The position numbers and the translations under genes were made by a program. This document shows, piece after piece, positions 46,601-54,656 of a stretch of DNA of 64,000 nt. How positions within the stretch are numbered: the first letter of the stretch is position 1; each line of letters begins with the position of its first letter. The stretch comes from Pseudoxanthomonas sp. (GTDB lineage: Bacteria > Pseudomonadota > Gammaproteobacteria > Xanthomonadales > Xanthomonadaceae), in assembly GCF_024710765.1 (NCBI RefSeq), contig NZ_JANJUE010000163.1, positions 40,832-104,831 on the forward strand, read 5' to 3'. The notes beneath the pieces were generated by a model, which was not told the origin of the DNA, searched no databases, and saw only the letters and a list, made by a program, of their open reading frames with translations.

Positions 46601-47335
46601 CGCGGCCTGCCGGAAGGCGGCGCGGCTGGCGGCGAAGTGGCGTTCCTGCCGCTGGACGACCTGCGCCTGTCGCGCTCGCTGGACGAATTGATCGCCCGTC
46701 GCGTGGCCTTCCTCACCGACTACCAGGACGCCGCCTACGCCAGCCGCTACCGCGATCTGGTCACCCGCGTGCGCGCCGCCGAGAACGTCAAGGCGCCGGG
46801 TTCCACCGCGCTGACCGAAGCGGTCGCCCGCTATTTCTTCAAGCTGATGGCCTACAAGGACGAGTACGAGGTGGCGCGCCTGTACACCAGCGGCGAGTTC
46901 CAGCGCCGCCTGCAGCAGCAGTTCGACGGCGACTACGAGGTGCATTTCCACCTGGCGCCGCCGCTGTTCGCCAAGAAGGATGCGCAGGGCCGGTTGATCA
47001 AGAAGGAATACGGCCCGTGGGTGTTCAAGGCATTCGGCCTGCTGGCGAAGCTGCGTTTCCTGCGCGGCGGTGCCTTCGACGTATTCGGCCGTACCGCCGA
47101 GCGCCGCGGCGAGCGCCAATTGATCGGCGACTACGAGCGCACCCTGGATCAGCTGCTCGGTTCGCTGGACGCCGAACGCCTGGGCCTGGCGGTGGACATC
47201 GCCAGCATTCCCGAACACATCCGCGGCTACGGCCACGTCAAGGAACGCCACCTGCACGAAGCCAAGGCGCGCGAAGCCGAGCTGCTCGCGCAGTGGAACA
47301 ATCCCAAGGCCCTGCGCATCGTCCAGGTCGCCTGA
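43607..47335 (+). CDS. Single-chain indolepyruvate ferredoxin oxidoreductase family protein
   Basis: A 1242-residue fused enzyme that oxidatively decarboxylates aromatic 2-oxo acids such as indolepyruvate to acyl-CoA. The N-terminal half holds the pyrimidine- and TPP-binding domains (FISGYRGSPLGGFD, LADDHACRSSTL, HYCSGCPHNTSTVVPEG with Cys455). A cysteine-rich part follows (CEGCGDCGVKSFC, CNKDFSCVNGFCPSF) for Fe-S clusters, then the gamma domain (ITGVGGTGVVTIGALLGMA) and a C-terminal extension (about residues 960-1240) seen in proteobacterial forms. Archaeal IorAB is two proteins, so this is a natural fusion known in aerobes. A rho-independent terminator follows. Confidence 0.93.
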   Translation: MTSTAELTSPSSANTPQIGVLDNDYTLEHKYTRTDGRIYLSGVQALVRLPLMQRLRDQAAGLNTAGFISGYRGSPLGGFDLELWRARKHLEAAAVKFTPGLNEDLGATMVWGTQQTNLFPGAKVDGVYSMWYGKGPGVDRCGDVFKHGNAAGTSKHGGVLALAADDHACRSSTLPHGSEDEFVSAMMPVLNPAGVQDILDMGLVGWAMSRYTGRWVGFKTIAETVESSASVEVNPFARTILLPEDFDMPAGGLNIRWPDPPLDQEMRLHRYAVKAAQAFARANGLDRIVLDSPRARLGIVTTGKSYLDVLQALEYLGLDERACADIGIRVYKVGMTWPLEPVGIAEFARGLEDIVVVEEKRAFIERQMKEYMYNWPGQRPSIVGKYDEAGEWILPSTGELTPATIAGVIGRRIQRLLQSSSISNDSIEQRLRWMEEKEAELALPRASFPRVPHYCSGCPHNTSTVVPEGSRALGGIGCHYMVTWMDRDTDTFTHMGGEGVTWSGQAPFTETEHVFQNLGDGTFFHSGSLAVRQSVATGVNITYKILYNDAVAMTGGQPVDGTLSVPQIAHMMRAEGVDTIVVVSDDVRKWSRRELFPTGVEFHDRKQLEDVQKQLRKVKGVSILIYDQVCATEKRRRRKRGKLPDPAKRTMVNTLVCEGCGDCGVKSFCVSVLPKETEFGRKREIDQSNCNKDFSCVNGFCPSFVTVHGGNPRKGNMLDKSRATVAEKLDNLPAPTFKSDLAQPWNILITGVGGTGVVTIGALLGMAGHLEGKGASVLDQTGLAQKGGAVTTHIRIARTPEDIHAVRIAAGEADLVLGCDMVVVNDYWALSKVRGERSHVVLNTYEAMPGTFTTHPDMQFPATDIIAGVKVALGGRDPMLVDATQLATALMGDAIAANLFMLGYAWQQGLVPISFDAIMRAVELNGAAIEMNRRAFAWGRLAVVDPQAVQEAAGLIRNAQTESERTPRNLRILPPGEWESTEWGANAAPRNPDNESELRGLPEGGAAGGEVAFLPLDDLRLSRSLDELIARRVAFLTDYQDAAYASRYRDLVTRVRAAENVKAPGSTALTEAVARYFFKLMAYKDEYEVARLYTSGEFQRRLQQQFDGDYEVHFHLAPPLFAKKDAQGRLIKKEYGPWVFKAFGLLAKLRFLRGGAFDVFGRTAERRGERQLIGDYERTLDQLLGSLDAERLGLAVDIASIPEHIRGYGHVKERHLHEAKAREAELLAQWNNPKALRIVQVA

Positions 47336-47354
47336 CCGGCGCATCATCGGGAAG

Positions 47355-47383
47355 AAAAACCCGCCACCCGGCGGGTTTTTTTC
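47355..47383 (+). terminator. Rho-independent terminator after the indolepyruvate oxidoreductase gene
   Basis: Stem CCCGCC (47360-47365), loop ACCC, stem GGCGGG (47370-47375), then seven T; five A precede the stem. It begins 20 bp after the stop codon. Confidence 0.9.
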
Positions 47384-47583
47384 TGCCAGGGTCGATCGCA
47401 TGCGCGGGTCCAGTCGGGCTTGTCCTGCCACCGCCGTCGGGCATGGGCCGGCGCGTGCCGATGTCTGCGAAACCTGTTTCCAGGAAAGAAACGCAAAGCG
47501 AGTGGAGCACGACGCCACTCGCCCCGATGCGCGCGCTCGACCTAGACTCGCTTACCACCGAGTCAAGGAGGCATGACAGGACC

Positions 47584-48087
47584 ATGTTTCGGAAACACCT
47601 ACCCAGGCCGCGCTGGCTTGTCCTCGCCGCGCTCGCGCCTCTCATCCTCACGTCCTGTGATGCGCTCTACTCCCGGCGCATTTTCGTCCGCGACACCGCC
47701 GCCTCGCCGGCTTCCGTGGCGGCGGCCGTCGCGGATTTCACCGACAACGGGCCAGGGACCTGCCGGAAGAAAGAAGACTTGCCGCTCTCCTGTTTCATAT
47801 CCAACAACGGCAATGGCTACTTCGAGATCCTGCAGCTGGAAGGCGGCACCGAAGTCTGCTATTTCGCCACCGTCGGGGCCGGCGGCCCGTCCCGCGCGAA
47901 CCGGCGTGCCACGGATCAGTTGGAGGCGAAGCTGGCGGAATCCTTCGGGATGATGGCCGTGACGGTGTCCGAACCGACGCCGTCCCAGTGCGCCCGCCAA
48001 CCCGCCGGACGATCCATCCCCCCGGCCCAGGCAGCACAGGACCGGACGCTCGAAAACTCCCCCGGACCGGCTGTGCAGGATCGCTGA
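47584..48087 (+). CDS. Small lipoprotein of unknown function
   Basis: A 167-residue protein with basic start MFRKHLPRPRW and a lipobox LTSC (Cys about residue 25). The mature domain has a Cys pair in GPGTCRKKEDLPLSCFIS, a stretch of beta-like sequence and a Pro/Gln-rich tail. I do not recognise the family. AAGGAGG lies 12 nt before the ATG; an out-of-frame ATG sits immediately after it. No operon partner: the upstream gene has a terminator and the downstream gene faces it. Confidence 0.65.
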   Translation: MFRKHLPRPRWLVLAALAPLILTSCDALYSRRIFVRDTAASPASVAAAVADFTDNGPGTCRKKEDLPLSCFISNNGNGYFEILQLEGGTEVCYFATVGAGGPSRANRRATDQLEAKLAESFGMMAVTVSEPTPSQCARQPAGRSIPPAQAAQDRTLENSPGPAVQDR

Positions 48088-48181
48088 TGTTGTTCCCGGC
48101 CCGTCGCCACGATGGCGATCGACGTTCGATGCGCATCGAACGCCCATCGTGCGGCGAAACGATGTGCCCTTCCCGGAAAGC

Positions 48182-49003
48182 CTAGCGTCGCCTCACCTGC
48201 GCCAGCGCGGCGCGCAGCGGTGGCTTCAACGGCAGCGCCAGCTTGCGATAGAGGAACGACAACATCCGCCGCGAGCGCGGCACCCGCCAGGCCAGGCCTT
48301 CCTCGATGGTATAGACGCAGGGCGCGCAGGCGCCGCAGGGCTTGCCGTTGATCGGGCGATGGCAGAACCAGGTCATGTCCATGATCGCGTCCCAGCCGGC
48401 TTCCGCCGCCTCGCGCGCCATGGCCCGCTTGTCGATCTGGAACAGTGGGAAACCGAAATGCCGGAACAGGGTGTACTCGGCGCCGCCTGCATCGCGCGGA
48501 TCCAGCCGATGACTGCGATAGCCGCCGACAGTCTCGAACGATTCCACCCGGTCCGCGAGCAGGGCCTGTACCTTGTCGTCCACGTGCACGCTCAACTCGA
48601 TGCCGTCCAGGCCATGCTGGCGGCAGAACAGCGCCAGCCATTCGTACTGGCTGCCGATGTAGACGCGCGAGCGCACCTCGCGCAGCGCGTCGCTGACTTC
48701 CGGATCGCGCGCGAGGTCCGCGACCCGGAACACCCGCAACGGCCGCAACAGCACCCGCGTTTCCGGATACCGCTCGTGCAGCGCGTCGGTGATGCGCTGG
48801 ATGCTCCGCCGCTCGGTCGCCGTGGATGCGCGGGTCGGGTCCTCCAGGTAATACGGCGTCACCGGCAGCCGGTGCTTGAGCAGCAGCCGCAGCAGCTGGA
48901 AGGTGGAGTCCCAGCCGCTCGTCCACAGCAACGGCACGCCGCGCGCGGCGATTCCGACGATGGCGTGGGCGGACGGAATGACCCGGATGTTCGTTTCCTG
49001 CAT
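48182..49003 (-). CDS. QueC-like PP-loop ATP pyrophosphatase domain protein (orphan)
   Basis: A 273-residue protein started at MQETNIRVIPSAH. The PP-loop is clear (LLWTSGWDSTFQLL, about residues 26-39; SGxDS type), and near the C-terminus a cysteine cluster CHRPINGKPCGACAPC matches the zinc site of 7-cyano-7-deazaguanine synthases. The middle differs from true QueC, and no other queuosine genes (queD, queE, folE) are nearby, so it is probably a relative that adenylates a different carboxylate or works in a nucleotide or natural-product modification. It diverges from the HDO-VOC pair across a 389-bp gene-free gap in which I see no convincing promoter or repeat. Confidence 0.75.
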   Translation of the reverse strand: MQETNIRVIPSAHAIVGIAARGVPLLWTSGWDSTFQLLRLLLKHRLPVTPYYLEDPTRASTATERRSIQRITDALHERYPETRVLLRPLRVFRVADLARDPEVSDALREVRSRVYIGSQYEWLALFCRQHGLDGIELSVHVDDKVQALLADRVESFETVGGYRSHRLDPRDAGGAEYTLFRHFGFPLFQIDKRAMAREAAEAGWDAIMDMTWFCHRPINGKPCGACAPCVYTIEEGLAWRVPRSRRMLSFLYRKLALPLKPPLRAALAQVRRR

Positions 49004-49392
49004 GTGCGCATGGACTCCGTGCCGATCGTCTCGGCGAGGTGGGAAGCGCATCCACAACGGCAAAGCAGGCACTCTCCGATGCAGCGCGCGCCGATGCTAG
49101 CGCGCGCCCACGCGGATGACGTGCAATTCTCTTCACTCCACCGGATGAACAGGCGATGCCGGCGTTCGCCTTCATGGTCGCCTCATGTTTGTCACGTCGT
49201 TCGTCCACGCGTTCCACATCCATGAACGCGCATGCGTCGCACGAACCGGCCGTCATGTCGCAAGCGCGTGAAGCTGCTTCATTTTTTGCTTCGCCTGCAC
49301 GTTCTGCTCACGCCGCCGATACCCATCATCGCCCACCGGGGTCAACGGCAACGCATCGTTGGCCTCGCCCTTCCTTCCCCCAGGAACGATTC

Positions 49393-50115
49393 ATGCACGC
49401 CCAAGCAATGACACGCGATCAATTCTGGATGTTCGCAGACGAGGCCAAGGAAGCCACCGAAGCGCTGGCCGCACAGCGCATGCAGATCCTCGAACACCTG
49501 TCGCCCGAAGCGCTGCGCCAGGTCTGCATCCAGTACCGGTTCTTCACCATCGACTACATCAGCGATCTCGCCCTGCTGGTGGCGCGCCTGCCGTTCGGCG
49601 GCCTGCGCAGCCTGCTGGGCCAGATCCTGGCCGAGGAACTGGGCGAAGGCGATCCCGCGCGCGCCCATCCCACCGTGTACGACCGCTTCCTCGCCACCAT
49701 CGGCGTGCCGGCGGAAGAACTGGACACGCCGTTGCCCGCCAACGAACACATCCTCAAGGGCCTGACCCGCGACATGGCCAACCACCCGATCGCCTTCGGC
49801 GTCGGCCTGCGCGGCATGGGCGGCGAATGCCTGTGCCAGACCTACCTGTCGGTGATGTTCGAGCACATGCGCCGCAATCCCTACCTGGTCGCCAACGCCG
49901 AGCGCATCGACTGGGAGTTCTGGACCATCCATACCGGCGAGGAGGACATCATCCACGGCGAGCTCACCCGCGCGGCCATCGATGAATACCTGCGCCACGA
50001 TCCGGCGGTGCTGCCCGAACTGGCACGCGGCTACGAGCGCAGCATCTCGGCCTGGAACCTGTTCTGGCAGAACATCCTCGACGCCTGCACGCCGCAGCTG
50101 GAAGCCGCGTCATGA
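49393..50115 (+). CDS. Haem-oxygenase-like (HDO-type) iron-containing redox enzyme, putative
   Basis: A 240-residue all-helical protein of the TENA/haem-oxygenase-like fold, annotated elsewhere as iron-containing redox enzyme family. Possible metal ligands are in ILAEELGEGDPARAHP (Glu, Glu, His) and WTIHTGEEDIIHGEL (His, Glu, Glu, His), spaced as in haem-oxygenase-like diiron oxidases and oxygenases such as UndA, BesC and SznF. Substrate is unknown. The start MHAQAMTRDQF follows AGGAACG. Its stop overlaps the ATG of the VOC gene by 4 bp, so the two are probably one functional unit. Confidence 0.75.
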   Translation: MHAQAMTRDQFWMFADEAKEATEALAAQRMQILEHLSPEALRQVCIQYRFFTIDYISDLALLVARLPFGGLRSLLGQILAEELGEGDPARAHPTVYDRFLATIGVPAEELDTPLPANEHILKGLTRDMANHPIAFGVGLRGMGGECLCQTYLSVMFEHMRRNPYLVANAERIDWEFWTIHTGEEDIIHGELTRAAIDEYLRHDPAVLPELARGYERSISAWNLFWQNILDACTPQLEAAS

Positions 50116-50531
50116 GCGCGATCACCCAGTTCCACCTCGCCTTCCCGGTCCGCGACCTGGACGAGGCGCGCCACTTCTACGGCGACGTCATGGGCTGCCC
50201 GCAGGGGCGCAGCGACGTGTCCTACCAGGACTTCGATTTCTTCGGCCATCACCTGGTCGCGCACATCGGCGGCGACGGCCAGCCGCTGCACAACGGCCGC
50301 TTCGATGGCGAGGCGGTGCCGGTGCCGCACTTTGGCATGAACCTGGACCGGCCCGCGTGGGAAACCCTGGCCCGGCGCCTGAAGGACGCGCAGGTCGATT
50401 TCCACGAAGAGCCGCACCTGCGCCTGAAGGGCAAGCCCGGCCAGCACGTGACCATGTTCCTGTTCGACCCTTCCGGCAACGCGCTGGAATTCAAGTCCTT
50501 CGACGATCCCGAACAGACATTCATCCCCTGA
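50112..50531 (+). CDS. VOC-family (glyoxalase/dioxygenase fold) protein
   Basis: A 139-residue vicinal-oxygen-chelate protein with two beta-alpha-beta-beta-beta modules. Metal-site residues of the fold are in place: the first His in TQFHLAFPVRDL, a middle His in PVPHFGMNLD, and the Glu in GNALEFKSF. FYGDVMGC is typical of the first helix. The group contains metal-dependent dioxygenases, lyases and binding proteins, so no reaction can be named. Translationally coupled to the HDO-type gene (ATGA overlap). Confidence 0.85.
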   Translation: MSAITQFHLAFPVRDLDEARHFYGDVMGCPQGRSDVSYQDFDFFGHHLVAHIGGDGQPLHNGRFDGEAVPVPHFGMNLDRPAWETLARRLKDAQVDFHEEPHLRLKGKPGQHVTMFLFDPSGNALEFKSFDDPEQTFIP

Positions 50532-50556
50532 ATCCTTCTGCTCTACAGGGGCACGG

Positions 50557-52458
50557 CTAGCGCGGTGCGAGGATCTTCGACAGGCGGTCCTCGGTTCCGG
50601 GGATGCGCTGCAGTTGCGGGTAGCGCAGGCCGTCGTGGTAGTCGATGCGGACGCTACGGTACTGCTCGCCCTGGCGGACCAGCAGTTCGATGGGTCGGGG
50701 CGAGGCCTTGGCCGCGACAATGGCGCGCTTGAGGCGCTCGCCGGTATAGGCCAGGCCATCCACCGCGATCACCGTCATGTCCTTCGCCAGTCCCGCGGCG
50801 AAGGCCGGCGAGTTCCAGATCGCTTCCTCGATTCCGCCATCGGAAGCGATCTTCAGCCCGACGGAGAACCGGAGGTCGTCGTTGCCGCCCGCGCCCTCGG
50901 CATCGGCGATGGCCAGGTTCGGCGCATCGCCGTACACCAGCCGCCAGCCGCTGCGTTCCAGCCCGTCCAGTGGTGACGCCGCGCCTTTTCCGTCCAAGCG
51001 CTCGCGCAGGAAGCCGCGCCAATCACCGGGTTGTACTTCGTCCAGGACCCGCACCACGTCGTCGAAGCCGTACAGCGAAATCGGCGCGTCCGCGCCGGCG
51101 CCGGCATGGAAGCGGCGGGCGAAGTCGTCCAGGCTGCGTCGGCCATGCGACTGTTCGCGCAGGCGCGCGTCCACCGCCAGCCACAACAACGAGCCTTCCG
51201 AATAGAAGTCATAGCCACGCTGCCAGCTCGACCATGCCTGCGGCGCATCGTTGTAGTCGACGATGCCCTGGTGCACGGTGTCCTGCAGATCGCGCCAGTC
51301 GCGGCCCGGCTGGGTCGCGGCGGTCGCCAGCGTGTTCGCCAGCACCGCGCGTGCCTGCTCCGGCGTCCACAGGCCGGCGCGCGCCGCCAGCACCACCGCC
51401 CAGTATTGGGTCTGCCCTTCGTAGACCCACAGCAGCGAGTTGTCGATGGCGCTGTTGTAGTGCGGCGCCCAGGTGGTGTCCGGCCGGCGGAACTTGCCGC
51501 TCCAGGCATGCACGTATTCGTGCGGCAGCAGATCGTTGTCGATGAAGGCGGCGTCGCCGCGCAGGTAGTCGGCATAGGTGCCGTTTTCGCTGGACTGGCG
51601 ATGTTCCAGGCCGATGCCGCTGAAGCTGTCCGACAGCGCCAGCAGGAAGTCGTAGTGCGCGAACGGGCGCGGACCGAACACGTGATCGGCCTGCTTCACC
51701 AGCGCGCGGTGCGCCTGCAGCATCGCTGGTGACGCGTCCAGTTGCGCGGCGGTGTCGGCCATCGCGTTCAGGCGCACCGGCGTGGGGCCGGTATCCAGAT
51801 CGAAACGACGGAAATACTGGCCGGCGTAGACCGGCGAATCAATCAGGGTCAGCAGATCGGTGGCCGCGTAGCGCTGTTCGGCGCCTTCGCGCGCCTCCAC
51901 CGGCAACGCGGTCGCCGATTCCCAGCCGGCCGGCAACCGCAGGCTCGGCGCGATGCGGATGCGGCGCGCGTCATGCCCGGCCGGATACAGCAGCACGCGA
52001 TGCCATTGCAGCGACAGCATCCGCGGCGTCATCGCCACCCGCCCCTGCGAGGAGGAGGTCGGCGACAGGTACTGGAACACCACTTCGATTTCCGTCACGC
52101 CCGCGGGCACATCGAGATGGAAGGCGTACATGTCGCCAGGATCGCGGCGCCAGGCAATGCGCTGGCCGTTGCCGGTGATGACCAGGCCGGCGATCTGGTT
52201 GATCGGTCCGGTCGGCGCGTGGTTGCCGGGAATCCATTTGGGATACCACAGGGTCAGCGGCCCGGCGGCGACCGGAATGCGCTCGCGCACCCGCTGGATG
52301 CGCCGATCGATGTCGCTGGCGTCGACATCCAGCCGCAGGGTGCCGGGGTAGTCCGCATCGGCGACGACCGTGGCCGGCGGCGCGGCCGGCTGGGCGGCGA
52401 GCGCGCCGCTCAGGCAAAGTCCCAACGAACACAACAACCCCATCGGCAACCTGGACAT
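50557..52458 (-). CDS. M61 family metallopeptidase with C-terminal PDZ domain
   Basis: A 633-residue exported peptidase of the glycyl-aminopeptidase family. Signal peptide LLCSLGLCLSGALAAQ. The N-terminal beta domain (WYPKWIPGNHAPTGPI) leads to the zinc site HEYVH at residues 313-317 with the third ligand in VYEGQTQYW. The last 110 residues (GLKIASDGGIEEAIWNSPAFAAGL ... MTVIAVDG) form a PDZ domain. The family prefers N-terminal Gly or Ala. It is convergent with the VOC gene (25 bp between stops) and not linked to the next gene by a tight junction. Confidence 0.92.
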   Translation of the reverse strand: MSRLPMGLLCSLGLCLSGALAAQPAAPPATVVADADYPGTLRLDVDASDIDRRIQRVRERIPVAAGPLTLWYPKWIPGNHAPTGPINQIAGLVITGNGQRIAWRRDPGDMYAFHLDVPAGVTEIEVVFQYLSPTSSSQGRVAMTPRMLSLQWHRVLLYPAGHDARRIRIAPSLRLPAGWESATALPVEAREGAEQRYAATDLLTLIDSPVYAGQYFRRFDLDTGPTPVRLNAMADTAAQLDASPAMLQAHRALVKQADHVFGPRPFAHYDFLLALSDSFSGIGLEHRQSSENGTYADYLRGDAAFIDNDLLPHEYVHAWSGKFRRPDTTWAPHYNSAIDNSLLWVYEGQTQYWAVVLAARAGLWTPEQARAVLANTLATAATQPGRDWRDLQDTVHQGIVDYNDAPQAWSSWQRGYDFYSEGSLLWLAVDARLREQSHGRRSLDDFARRFHAGAGADAPISLYGFDDVVRVLDEVQPGDWRGFLRERLDGKGAASPLDGLERSGWRLVYGDAPNLAIADAEGAGGNDDLRFSVGLKIASDGGIEEAIWNSPAFAAGLAKDMTVIAVDGLAYTGERLKRAIVAAKASPRPIELLVRQGEQYRSVRIDYHDGLRYPQLQRIPGTEDRLSKILAPR

Positions 52459-52554
52459 TCCGCGCGCATTCCCCTGCTGGTGTTGCCGCCATCCTAGCCG
52501 TTCATCGCGATGGCGGCGACGTGGATGCGCGATACGCGCGATGACGCGCGGCCA

Positions 52555-53955
52555 TCACGGCGGCGGCGCGTCGCCACTGCGCGGCAGGCGCTCGCCTTCG
52601 CCGTCGCCCATCCGGAAATAGCGCATCGCCACCGCGCGGCCGGCCGCGTCGCGTTCGATCCGGAACCGGGTCAGCCGGTGCGCGTAGACGAAATCGTCCG
52701 GCCCGATCGGCACCACCGCATGCCGGCGCTCGCCTTCCTGCAGCACCGGCTTGCCGTCGATCAGGCGCAGGACGAATGCCCGTTCCCGGCCGCCGCTGTA
52801 TGCGCCGAGCGCGGATTGCAGCCGGGCCGAATCCACCGCGACCGCGATCGGCTCCGGGAACGGTTCGCCCAGGGTGAACGCGGCCAGTCGCCGCGACACA
52901 TCGCCCGGTTCCTCGCCCTCGACCGGATTGTCGGTGTTCTGCAGCACGGCCACGCTGATGTCGCTGCCCGGCAGGTACAGCAGCCGGGTGGCGAAGCCGT
53001 GGATGCCGCCGCCGTGTTCCAGCATCGGCTGTCCACGCAGCGTCAGCGACTGGATGCCGAAGCCATAGCCGGCGTCGATCGCCTTGCCGGTCGGCGTGAT
53101 CATCTGCCGGTAGGTCGCGTCCTTCAGCACCTTGCCTTCGTGCAGCGCGCGGTTCCAGCGCAGCAGATCGTCGACGGTGGTGACCAGCGCGCCGGCCGCG
53201 TGCGGCTGGGTCATGCTCAGGTAGCCGGCCTTGGCCGGATGACCGGGTTCACCGGTGTAGCCCTGGACCATGCCGGCGATCACGCCCGCGCTCTCCAGTC
53301 CGTAACCGGTATGGCGCATGCCGAGCGGCTCGAACAGGGCCCGCTTCAGGTAGGCGTGCCACGGCTGGCCGCTGACCTTCTCGATGATCGCCCCGACCAG
53401 CACGTAGCCGGAGTTGTTGTAGGCATAACCCTGGCCGGGCGCGAAGTCCGGCTTCAGATCCTTGAACGTCTCGATCATCTGCGCGGTGGTGCGGTCCTGT
53501 CTGATCGGCCCTTCCATCACGCCCGGGATGCTGGTGTAGCTCTTGATGCCGGAGGTGTGGTTCAGCAGCATGCGCACGCTGACGTTTCCGCCGCCGGGGT
53601 AGTCCGGCAGGAATTTCGACAGCGGATCCTCCAGCGACAGCCCGCCCTGCTCGACCAGGGTCAGCAGCCCCGCCGCGGCCATCTGCTTGGTGATCGATCC
53701 CATCCGGAACACCTGGTCGGCGTTCAACGGCACGCCCAGCTCGATGCTGGCGCGGCCGCGCGCGCCGCGATACAGCACCTCGTCGCCACGGGCCACCAGG
53801 ATCGCCGCGCCGGGGCCGTCGGCGGGATAGGTTTTCTCCACCAGCTGGCGCGCGTAGCGCTCCACCTCGGCCTTGCTGGCGGGTTCGGCGGCGCCTGCGA
53901 CGCCGGCAAGCAACAGGGACACGGCGCAGACGAGCGGCAACAGCGGATGGCGCAT
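52555..53955 (-). CDS. Serine hydrolase of the beta-lactamase/penicillin-binding-protein fold (class C-like)
   Basis: A 466-residue exported protein. Signal peptide PLVCAVSLLLAGVAGAAE after GGGAG-preceded ATG. The active-site SxxK is S87-ITK-90 (FRMGSITKQM), the YxN is in YNNSGY, and the third motif is HGGG. After the 330-residue hydrolase domain is a C-terminal beta-rich domain with a lipocalin-like character. Members include esterases, D-aminopeptidases and DD-carboxypeptidase-like enzymes; few are true beta-lactamases. Ends 96 bp after the M61 start on the same strand. Confidence 0.9.
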   Translation of the reverse strand: MRHPLLPLVCAVSLLLAGVAGAAEPASKAEVERYARQLVEKTYPADGPGAAILVARGDEVLYRGARGRASIELGVPLNADQVFRMGSITKQMAAAGLLTLVEQGGLSLEDPLSKFLPDYPGGGNVSVRMLLNHTSGIKSYTSIPGVMEGPIRQDRTTAQMIETFKDLKPDFAPGQGYAYNNSGYVLVGAIIEKVSGQPWHAYLKRALFEPLGMRHTGYGLESAGVIAGMVQGYTGEPGHPAKAGYLSMTQPHAAGALVTTVDDLLRWNRALHEGKVLKDATYRQMITPTGKAIDAGYGFGIQSLTLRGQPMLEHGGGIHGFATRLLYLPGSDISVAVLQNTDNPVEGEEPGDVSRRLAAFTLGEPFPEPIAVAVDSARLQSALGAYSGGRERAFVLRLIDGKPVLQEGERRHAVVPIGPDDFVYAHRLTRFRIERDAAGRAVAMRYFRMGDGEGERLPRSGDAPPP

Positions 53956-54043
53956 GGCATGACTCCCCAGGGTCGATGGCCCATTCTGGGCAGCCGCCGG
54001 CGCCGCACCAAGCCGCGGAAGTCATCGTGACCTCCTTCCAGGC

Positions 54044-54640
54044 TCAGGCCTTGCGCCAGACCAGGCAGCGGTTGTTGGCCGGCATCGCCACGTCGTCGAT
54101 CAGCAGGAAGCCGTGCGCGTTCGCCAGTGCATCGACTGCCTCGAAATCGCGGATGCCGGAGGCCGGATCGCGCGCCTTCAGCCAGGCATCGAACTCGCGG
54201 TTGCTCTCGCTGGTGTAGCGCCCTTCGTAGTTGAACGGGCCATAGACGATCAGCGAGGCGCGCGGGCCCAGCACGCCGCCCAGTCCGGCGAAGAACGCCT
54301 GCACCGAGGCCCAGCCCATGATGTGCAGGGTGTTGGCGCTGAAGGCCGCGTCGAAGCGTTGGGTGGGCCACGCACCGTCGACATCCAGTTCCAGCGGCGG
54401 CGGGGTATTCGGCAGATCCGTTTCGTCCAGCCACTGGCGGATGCCGGGCAGGTTGTCGGCGACATCCGAGCACTGCCAGATCAGGCGGGGCAGCTTCATC
54501 GCGAAATACACCGCGTGCTGGCCGGTGCCGCTGCCGATTTCCAGCACCCGGCGGACTTCGGCGAAGTGATGGCGCAGCACGGCCAGGATCGGGTCGCGAT
54601 TGCGATCGCAGGCCGGCGCATGGGGCTTGTCGTCCATCAT
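54044..54640 (-). CDS. DUF938 SAM-dependent methyltransferase
   Basis: A 198-residue protein. Start MMDDKPHAPACDRNRDPIL follows GGAGGGAG. The SAM-binding motif I is VLEIGSGTGQHAVYFA; family segments WQCSDVADNLPGI, FSANTLHIMGW and LIVYGPFNYEGRYTSESN are typical of DUF938. The substrate is unknown. The gene begins 16 bp after the NYN-protein gene and is probably co-transcribed with it. Confidence 0.92.
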   Translation of the reverse strand: MMDDKPHAPACDRNRDPILAVLRHHFAEVRRVLEIGSGTGQHAVYFAMKLPRLIWQCSDVADNLPGIRQWLDETDLPNTPPPLELDVDGAWPTQRFDAAFSANTLHIMGWASVQAFFAGLGGVLGPRASLIVYGPFNYEGRYTSESNREFDAWLKARDPASGIRDFEAVDALANAHGFLLIDDVAMPANNRCLVWRKA

Positions 54641-54656
54641 CGCGCCGCTCCCTCCG

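Noticed and set aside
44174-47518. 1114-codon minus-strand ORF antisense to the indolepyruvate oxidoreductase
   Set aside because: Shadow ORF; composition rich in His, Gln and Arg and no recognisable domain.
48182-49003. queC, queuosine biosynthesis gene
   Set aside because: PP-loop and Cys cluster match, but the middle region and the absence of other queuosine genes argue against a true QueC call.
49004-49392. Extended N-terminus of the HDO-type protein from 49156
   Set aside because: The added 79 residues are low-complexity and the ATG at 49393 has a better ribosome-binding site.
52555-53955. Beta-lactamase resistance gene
   Set aside because: The fold is shared, but the extra C-terminal domain and HGGG motif fit the broad serine-hydrolase family; resistance cannot be claimed.
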